Shown one piece after another: positions 5,081 through 7,369 of a stretch of DNA of 7,369 nucleotides. Position 1 is the stretch's first letter, and each line of letters begins with the position of its first letter. The DNA is taken from positions 1 through 7,369 of the forward strand of contig JADFOM010000123.1 in assembly GCA_022562835.1 (NCBI GenBank), read 5' to 3'. The notes beneath the pieces are model-generated. The model had not been told where the DNA came from. It did no database searches and was given only the letters and a program-made list of their open reading frames with translations. A program made the position numbers and the translations under genes. The stretch comes from Acidobacteriota bacterium. GTDB lineage: Bacteria; Actinomycetota; Acidimicrobiia; Acidimicrobiales; SHLQ01.

Positions 5081-6865
5081 ATGGCCCTGCACAGCGAGCC
5101 GCAGCCAGGTGAGCAGAGTGGCGCGGAATCCGACATCGTCTTCAACCTCACGTGGACCGGCGATGTGTTCAAGTATCAGCACTATTTCCTCGACTCGCTG
5201 CTCACCCACAGTGCCGCTCGCTTCCGGTTCCTGCTCAACGCCTGTTCGAGCTCGTCGATCGACGAGATGCGGGCCTACGCGGAAGCTCGACCGAGTCGGA
5301 TCGTCGAACTAGTGGAAGTTTCGTCCCGACCAATGATCTCTCATGGTGCGGCTCTTCAGATCGCCTTCGATCAACAAGACGACGGTGAGTTCTTCAGCTT
5401 CATCGACACGGACATCTTGGCCAAAGGCCCGTTCGTAGCGGACTTCATCACCTTGATGGACGATGTCGATGTGGTCACGTCGGGGACCGAGGTGTGGTCC
5501 GATGGGAACGTGATGCCCGCCGACGCGCAAGGAGTTTCGGGCGAGTATTTCTTTGGTTCCGATGGTTTCGTATTCGGGTCACCTCACTGCGCGATCTACC
5601 GGAGAGAAGCCTTGCGCGCCCTATTCGAGCGTTGGGGATTCGCCTTCGACACCGGTGGGCAAGAACGGATGTCGAAGGCCGCATGGGAGCTGATCAGCAG
5701 CACCGGTCAGACCTACTGGATGTATGACACCGCCAAGATCGTCAATATCGCGTTGCAGGCTGAAGGTCACAGGCTCGAGCACAGTGAACACCCCAACCTC
5801 GTCCATATCGGAGGTCTCGCCCATTACCTGGCCCCACCTGGCCACGATTCCGACACGGGAACAGTGCTCGATGGGCAGGGTGAGGATCCGCCGTGGACGA
5901 GTTTCGATGGACAGGAGTCGCGTGCGGACGTAGCGCGCTTCGCCGCCAAGATGCTCGTGGAATTGACCGCGGGCCGCTCTGCGCCCGAGGTGCCGTCGAG
6001 TATCGAAGACTCGATGGCTGCAAAGTTGCAGCGCGTGCGCGCCGAGCTGACCGAAATAGTCTCGGGTCCGTCGGTGGAGCCGGTGATGTTGCCGCTGGCA
6101 TCCTCGGCACGCACTGCCGATCTAACTCGGCCCTACTTCTTCGTGCATCTGATGAAGACCGCCGGGACGAGTGTGAATCGCCATATCACGGCGAACTTCG
6201 CGACCGACGAAATTTATCCGGGTAGCGACGACCTGGACGGCGGCGACTATTGGGTTATTGAGCATCTCCGAGAAGCGGTGGCGGCTGACGACGGTCAAAT
6301 ACGGATATGGGCCGGGCACTTCCCCTTCTTCGTGACCGACCTCGTGCCCGACGCGGTGACGATGACCCTCCTTCGTGATCCTGTCGAACGTATCGTGTCG
6401 TTGCTCGGCGACTATCAGCGCAAAGAAATGCCGGACCTGAGTCTCGAGGAGATCTACGACGATCCCATCGTGTTCGGGCGTACGGTGCATGACCATCAGA
6501 CGAAGATCTTCTCGATGACCGAAGAGGACGATGTCAAGGCCTGGACCAAGATCATGGAGCTCGGTCCGGAGCGGCTCGATCGGGCCAAGGACGTGATCGG
6601 GTCGATCGACATCCTCGGGTTCCAGGAGGAGTTCGAGGGCTTCCTCGCAACGTTGTCGGATCGTTGGGGCTGGACGATCGAGACGCGCGCCAGGGCGAAT
6701 GTTGGTGTGCGTGAGCGGTCTATCTCCAACGTATTTCGGCGTCGGATCATCGCAGAGAATGTGATGGATATGGAGTTGTACGAATATGCACGCGGTCTCA
6801 CCAAGAGCCAGAGATCCAAGCCGCGATCGCGATTCTCTAGATTGTTCGGGAGGGATGACCGATGA
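5081..6865 (+). CDS. Fusion protein: N-terminal GT-A-like glycosyltransferase domain, C-terminal sulfotransferase domain
   Basis: 594 residues with no signal peptide or membrane helix visible. Residues about 17-250 look like a GT-A-type glycosyltransferase: a first strand DIVFNLTWTGD, then FFSFIDTDILAKGPF (104-118) with a D-x-D motif (D109, D111) of the metal/nucleotide-sugar site, and FVFGSPHCAIYRREALRALF (163-182). A linker (about 255-348) holds a short charged helix. Residues about 350-575 are a PAPS-dependent sulfotransferase: YFFVHLMKTAGTS (352-364) is the 5'-phosphosulfate loop with K359, and LLRDPVERIVSLL (430-442) is the 3'-phosphate motif with R432 and S440. The sequence resembles Sulfotransfer_2-like enzymes acting on carbohydrates. 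I infer that one polypeptide adds a sugar and sulfates the same glycan. The C-terminal tail is basic (KSQRSKPRSRFSRLFGR). The ATG overlap couples it to the next gene. The sulfotransferase call is firm; the glycosyltransferase call is moderate. Confidence 0.85.
   Translation: MALHSEPQPGEQSGAESDIVFNLTWTGDVFKYQHYFLDSLLTHSAARFRFLLNACSSSSIDEMRAYAEARPSRIVELVEVSSRPMISHGAALQIAFDQQDDGEFFSFIDTDILAKGPFVADFITLMDDVDVVTSGTEVWSDGNVMPADAQGVSGEYFFGSDGFVFGSPHCAIYRREALRALFERWGFAFDTGGQERMSKAAWELISSTGQTYWMYDTAKIVNIALQAEGHRLEHSEHPNLVHIGGLAHYLAPPGHDSDTGTVLDGQGEDPPWTSFDGQESRADVARFAAKMLVELTAGRSAPEVPSSIEDSMAAKLQRVRAELTEIVSGPSVEPVMLPLASSARTADLTRPYFFVHLMKTAGTSVNRHITANFATDEIYPGSDDLDGGDYWVIEHLREAVAADDGQIRIWAGHFPFFVTDLVPDAVTMTLLRDPVERIVSLLGDYQRKEMPDLSLEEIYDDPIVFGRTVHDHQTKIFSMTEEDDVKAWTKIMELGPERLDRAKDVIGSIDILGFQEEFEGFLATLSDRWGWTIETRARANVGVRERSISNVFRRRIIAENVMDMELYEYARGLTKSQRSKPRSRFSRLFGRDDR
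6848..6854 (+). promoter_or_regulatory. Strong Shine-Dalgarno site of the PhyH-like gene
   Basis: GGGAGGG lies seven bases before the ATG at 6862, inside the end of the preceding gene. It fixes the start of the last gene and shows that internal operon genes here do use SD-led initiation. Confidence 0.6.
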
Positions 6866-7369
6866 CTGTGACCGATCGCCACGGCAACGATGTCGCACTG
6901 CATCCGTTCAATGAGGAATTTCAGTGGGCTGATCGACCAGGACCCTTCTGCTTTCTCAGCGAGTCACAGGTCGCACAGTTCGATGAGAGCGGGTTCTTTG
7001 TACTGCCCGATGTGTTCGACGATGAAGAGCTTCAACCAATCATCGAAGAGCTTGATGAGTTCGAGGCTCGCGTTGATGACTTCCTAGCGGAAATGGTCGA
7101 TGAGCGGCTCAGCATTGCCGAACGAGGCGCCATCACCTTCGCGCCAAACCTTGTAGCGCAGTCGCCAACCCTTGCCGCGTTCGCTCGCAACGAGGTGTTC
7201 ACCACGTTGTGTCACGATCTGATCGGTCCCGACGCTAATCTTTATTGGGATCAGGCGGTTTACAAGAAACCGCAAAAGCCGCGGCGTTTCCCTTGGCATC
7301 AGGACAATGGGTACACGTTCGTGCGACCCCAGCAGTACCTGACCTGTTGGGTGGCGTTGACCGACGCCA
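6862..7369 (+). CDS. Phytanoyl-CoA dioxygenase (PhyH)-like Fe(II)/2-oxoglutarate oxygenase, 3'-truncated by window end
   Basis: 169 codons are visible and the frame is still open at the last base. The protein begins MTVTDRHGNDVALHPFNEEF and has a typical PhyH-type start of the fold, VAQFDESGFFVLPDVFDDEEL (residues 37-57), where 'the enzyme moves from a helix to the first strand'. It continues to the metal-binding motif WHQDNGYTF (145-153) with H146 and D148, two of the three iron ligands. The distal His and the 2-oxoglutarate-binding Arg would lie beyond the window. PhyH-family enzymes hydroxylate or otherwise oxidise small molecules; bacterial members act on lipids, amino acids, natural products and phosphonates, so no substrate is assigned. 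The ATG overlaps the stop of the glycosyltransferase-sulfotransferase gene (ATGA) and has a strong SD, so the two are cotranscribed and probably belong to one modification pathway. Confidence 0.86.
   Translation, partial: MTVTDRHGNDVALHPFNEEFQWADRPGPFCFLSESQVAQFDESGFFVLPDVFDDEELQPIIEELDEFEARVDDFLAEMVDERLSIAERGAITFAPNLVAQSPTLAAFARNEVFTTLCHDLIGPDANLYWDQAVYKKPQKPRRFPWHQDNGYTFVRPQQYLTCWVALTDA

Noticed and set aside
6122..6898. Minus-strand ORF of 258 codons opposite the sulfotransferase domain
   Set aside because: It mirrors the codon bias of the sulfotransferase and has no recognisable domain; the plus strand has both PAPS motifs in frame.
1..7369. CRISPR arrays, tRNA/rRNA genes, insertion sequences, riboswitches
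   Set aside because: No regularly spaced repeats, cloverleaf, transposase or inverted terminal repeats were seen on either strand, and the gaps between genes are too short for most structured leaders.

Overview
The window looks like a piece of a moderately GC-rich genome or metagenomic contig, most likely from an actinobacterium of the Acidimicrobiia/Ilumatobacter type. That placement is an inference from three things: the protein style, the TCGA/GATC-rich codon usage, and the lack of Shine-Dalgarno sites at genes that start transcription units. Those genes instead carry a TANNNT box 6-7 nt before the start codon, which suggests leaderless transcripts. No rRNA or tRNA gene is present to settle the taxonomy.

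Layout. Bases 1-170, minus strand: the start of a small membrane-protein gene with a strong Shine-Dalgarno site and an in-frame TAG after 37 codons. It looks foreign to the rest and resembles proteobacterial (sphingomonad-like) proteins. Bases 224-724, plus: the C-terminal half of a GT4-family glycosyltransferase whose N-terminal domain is missing. The two pieces meet at about 171-255, which is either a recombination scar or an assembly join. Bases 739-1515, minus: an FkbM-family methyltransferase, convergent with the glycosyltransferase. Bases 1516-1647: a divergent promoter region. Bases 1648-4279, plus: larE, larB and larC, joined by overlapping stop and start codons. Bases 4289-5044, plus: an alpha/beta hydrolase with an aspartate nucleophile. 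Bases 5081-6865, plus: a 594-residue protein fusing an N-terminal glycosyltransferase-like domain to a C-terminal sulfotransferase. Bases 6862-7369, plus: the N-terminal part of a phytanoyl-CoA-dioxygenase-like protein that runs off the window.

How the genes fit together. LarB, LarE and LarC make the nickel-pincer nucleotide cofactor (NPN) from nicotinic acid adenine dinucleotide. LarB carboxylates and hydrolyses it, LarE adds two sulfurs, and LarC inserts nickel. The set is complete for cofactor synthesis, but no LarA-type racemase or epimerase that would use the cofactor is in view. LarE carries a CxxC pair plus the conserved PCLSSR cysteine, the pattern of the [4Fe-4S]-dependent type. LarC is one uninterrupted ORF, not a frameshifted larC1/larC2 pair.

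The flanking genes (GT4 remnant, FkbM methyltransferase, glycosyltransferase-sulfotransferase fusion, PhyH-like dioxygenase) read as a glycan or small-molecule decoration locus, with the lar operon and the hydrolase between them. The most distinctive items are the glycosyltransferase-sulfotransferase fusion, the contrast between leaderless and SD-led starts, an identical 15-bp stop/start junction used twice, and the likely chimeric left end.
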